Positions 61,575 through 64,000 of a DNA stretch of 64,000 nucleotides are shown here, one piece after another. The notes beneath the pieces are model-generated. The model ran no database searches and had not been told where the DNA came from. It saw only the letters and a program-made list of their open reading frames with translations. The stretch spans positions 38,150,749 to 38,214,748 of the forward strand of contig OX463807.1 of the NCBI GenBank assembly GCA_949825045.1, written 5' to 3'. Both the position numbers and the translations under genes were made by a program. Origin of the DNA: Argyresthia goedartella. Its lineage: Eukaryota; Arthropoda; Insecta; Lepidoptera; Argyresthiidae. Every line of letters starts with the position of its first letter. Positions within the stretch are counted from its first letter, which is position 1.

Positions 61575-64000
61575 ATGTCGTTATCTGAAATCCAGAAGGG
61601 TGTTTCTAAGGAACTCAGATGGTTTTCCTCCGCACACGGTCTGATAGACCGTTTAGATAGGCATGATGTGGTATTGGAGCGGTCTATGGACGTTAAGGAA
61701 CGTTACAATAGGGTGCTCGAATTGTCCGCGCAGGCGGAATCAGTTGATGGTTGCGCACCTGACAGGCTGTCACGGTTGATAGGGGATGTCGACCAATGTA
61801 TGGAGATGGCAGCTGCTATCACGCAGAAGGCTGCGGACATACGTAGACAGCGCGAGTCCAGCCATGGTGGTGACATTGAAGCACCTCTGCCGCTTCAGGG
61901 ATCGGGGTCCAGGTTACCTGCCATAACTATGCCTACTTTTGACGGCGTGTCCGGTGAATGGATGAGCTTCATCAATCTGTTCGACAGTTTGGTGCACATG
62001 CGTTCGGACATTACCAAGTCTGTCAAGATGGCTCAGCTGGTGGCAGCATTGAGGGGTGAGCCTAGGGAGCTGGTCGCTCATTTGACAGTTACGGAGGGTA
62101 ACTATGAAACGGCCAGGCAATTGTTGGTCAGACGTTACCATAACAAACGGAGGTTGGCCGATGCCCAACTGAACCGTTTGTTTAGTATCCCGGTTGTGAA
62201 CAAGGTCGGGGCCATACAGACGGAGGTTTTGAACCCATTGTTGTCCGTCACCAAGGCTCTAGAGAATCTTGGACTTCCGGTTGGTGAATGGTCGTACCTA
62301 CTGTTGGACATTGTACTTTCCCGCCTACCCGCTGACGTGCAGACTCGTTTCGAACAGTCTCACGGGAGGTCGGCCGAGGACCTGCCCGCCTTCTCCGACT
62401 TGGTCGGATTCTTGGAAGAGGAGGCTCGACGGGCAGAGAATTTGGGGTTGACGGTCACCCATCCTTCGGAGCCACAGAGAGCTGCCGGGAGCGCTGTGAG
62501 TAGGGGCCCTCCGACGAGGAAGGACCGCACCAACCGGCAGTCGTATGGGACTGTGAGTGAATTGACCCCACATGGTGAGACCTGCCCATGTTGTAGGCAG
62601 ATTGGCCATGCTGTGGCCAATTGCAATAAGTTCGGGTAACTTAGGGTTCAGGGACGGCGCCGGATGGCCAAGCAGCGGAGCTGGTGTTTCCTGTGCCTCG
62701 GGCCACACATGGCTAGGGACTGCACGCGCACACAAATGTGCGGATATTGTGGTGGGCCCCACAACAATCTGTTGTGCATGAACCGGTCCGGCCAACAGCC
62801 TCCACAGGGCCGTACCCAGGGTGACACGGCATGGGGCCCTGAGAATTCGTTTGCGACTCGGAGCGCAACTCAGGGGCCAACGTCCCCACGTGCACAGGGC
62901 AGTACCAGGGTGCAGGGCCGCACTCAGGACCATTACATGGGGGGCCCTGAGTTTTCGGTTGCGACTCAGCATCCGACCATTGGGTGTGTTGAGCAGGCCG
63001 TAACGGGCGGGTGGGATGGGACACCTTCGAGCTATGCGGGTGCGGTTCGGACGCCGCCTCAGTTGTCGCCCCGCTCGTCGCCTCGTCCTCTTTGGTCACA
63101 TGTGATGTCCCCCCCGCTCATGGAGCGGCCCCGGTTAAATTCACGCCCACCCTCCTTTACGGAGAATCGTAGGGTGGCAATGGAACAGGCGCGTGGGCCA
63201 TTTGTACAATGGGACCCTCTGGCGTATAGCTGCATACCTGATCGGTTACAGGCACAGTGGGGCCCCGGGGGTCCTCGCTAGGAATTTGCGGCCCAACCAT
63301 TTGTTGCCCCCCAACCGGAGACGGTGGTGTTACCGATCGCCTCTGTGCTTGTTTGGGATTTGACGGGCAACCCAACATACGTTCGCGCCCTATTAGATTC
63401 TGGAGCTCAGGGCTGCACTGTATCGAATGATTTAGCAAAATGGTTGGGCCTCAAGGTAAATAGGTATAATAAATCAATACGGGGCGTGGGGAATGTTACG
63501 GTTACGAATGTAGTTGGTCAATCGGTGATCACGTTCTCTCCACGTTATGACATTTTGACAAAAACATCCGTGCAAGCTTTAGTAATGACGCATGTCATGG
63601 GCAGACACCCCTTGGTGAAGTTGAATCCGGCCGTTCGATTCCTGACATCAGGACTCAAGTTGGCGGATCCCGATTTTGACACTCCAGCCCCGGTCGACCT
63701 GCTACTGGGAGCAGACGTTCTGGGTAGGTTTCTGTTGTCGGATCAGCGAGTTCTTCAGCCGGACGGGTTGGTTGCTGTGGATACTAAGTTTGGTCACGTG
63801 ATCATGGGTCCGGCATTGCCAATGGTTAGGCCTGCCGAGTCAGATGGCATACTTATTGGCTCAGCGTTGTCAGACGTTATCCAACGTTTCTGGGAGATAG
63901 AGGAACCTCCCACCGTTCGTCGAGTCGACGCAGACGAAGAAGAGTGCGAGTTGTTTTACCAGAATAGTACTGGTCGCCTTCGTTCTGGTCGTTTTGTAAC
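61575..64000 (+). pseudogene. P2 gag-protease frame with two in-frame stops, partial
   Basis: The ATG at 61575 (MSLSEIQKG) opens a single frame that continues to the window edge apart from TAA at 62637-62639 and TAG at 63279-63281. The gag domain is DUF1759-like (LPAITMPTFDGVSGEWMSF). Cys/His motifs are CPCCRQIGHAVANC and, after the first stop, CFLCLGPHMARDC and CGYCGGPHNNLLC. After the second stop comes an A17-type protease with RALLDSGAQGCTVS (active-site D-S-G) and LLLGADVLG. A linker toward RT (RFWEIEEPP) lies near the edge. RT, RNase H and integrase should follow outside the window. Confidence 0.85.

Larger units (their letters stand above)
60420..64000 (+). mobile_element. P2: second BEL/Pao element, right end outside window
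   Basis: A TG start at 60420 marks the probable left LTR edge within B5. A leader with a large hairpin, then gag, zinc knuckles and an A17-type protease in one frame, follow. The sequence runs off the right edge before RT. It is a different family from P1 (GC-richer, low protein identity by eye) but has the same domain order. Two in-frame stops show decay, or readthrough. Confidence 0.8.

Noticed and set aside
60420..64000. Endogenous retrovirus (envelope-bearing)
   Set aside because: Gag and protease are of BEL/Pao type; no envelope-like frame is seen in the window.

Overview
The window looks like insect genomic DNA, most probably from a moth or butterfly, in a telomeric or subtelomeric region. 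The G-rich telomere repeat TTAGG occurs as eleven short, partly degenerate blocks, always on the + strand, so a canonical chromosome end would lie to the right. Non-LTR retrotransposons of R1/SART/TRAS type sit between the blocks. The lepidopteran assignment is inferred from the TTAGG repeats, the two opposite orientations of telomere-inserted LINEs, the BEL/Pao elements and a baculovirus-FP-like LINE ORF1. I see no host gene, tRNA or rRNA.

Two classes of telomere-inserted LINE are present. Family S (SART-like, + strand, no RNase H domain, poly(A) tail running into GGTTAGG) has five copies: S1 666-9811, S2 27781-28345, S3 48131-50836, S4 50895-57060 and S5 59620-60095. Families A, B and C (TRAS-like orientation, - strand, RNase H after the RT, poly(A) tail running into AACCTAACC on their own strand) make up most of the rest: an A fragment 1-548, A 9879-19405, B3 21010-27742, C1 28771-38912, B2 40518-42437, C2 42620-48089, B4 57076-59585 and B5 60128-60419. 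D (28378-28770) is a tail fragment of a further such family.

Other transposons are nested inside these elements. A non-coding LTR retrotransposon (1219-4271, target duplication CCCT) splits S1 ORF1. A hairpin MITE (10066-10262) and a Jockey/CR1-like LINE (about 13995-17625) split A. A defective BEL/Pao element (21162-26705, target duplication CATCG) splits B3. A CR1-like LINE with two open ORFs (28897-34065) splits C1. A second BEL/Pao element (60420 to the right edge) starts inside the tail of B5. Two AT-rich non-coding stretches (19406-21009 and 38913-40505) lie between - strand element ends and telomeric repeat.

Most ORFs are broken. The intact ones are S4 ORF1, C2 ORF1, both ORFs of the CR1-like LINE, and the truncated RT-RNase H frame of B4, which has lost a catalytic Asp. 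The most unusual observations are: family S ORF2 has no AUG in its first ~190 codons; three separate fold-back inverted duplications lie inside telomeric LINE copies; a 31-bp-arm perfect hairpin lies in the leader of the second BEL/Pao element; and a target duplication records a lost junction between non-coding DNA and telomere repeat.
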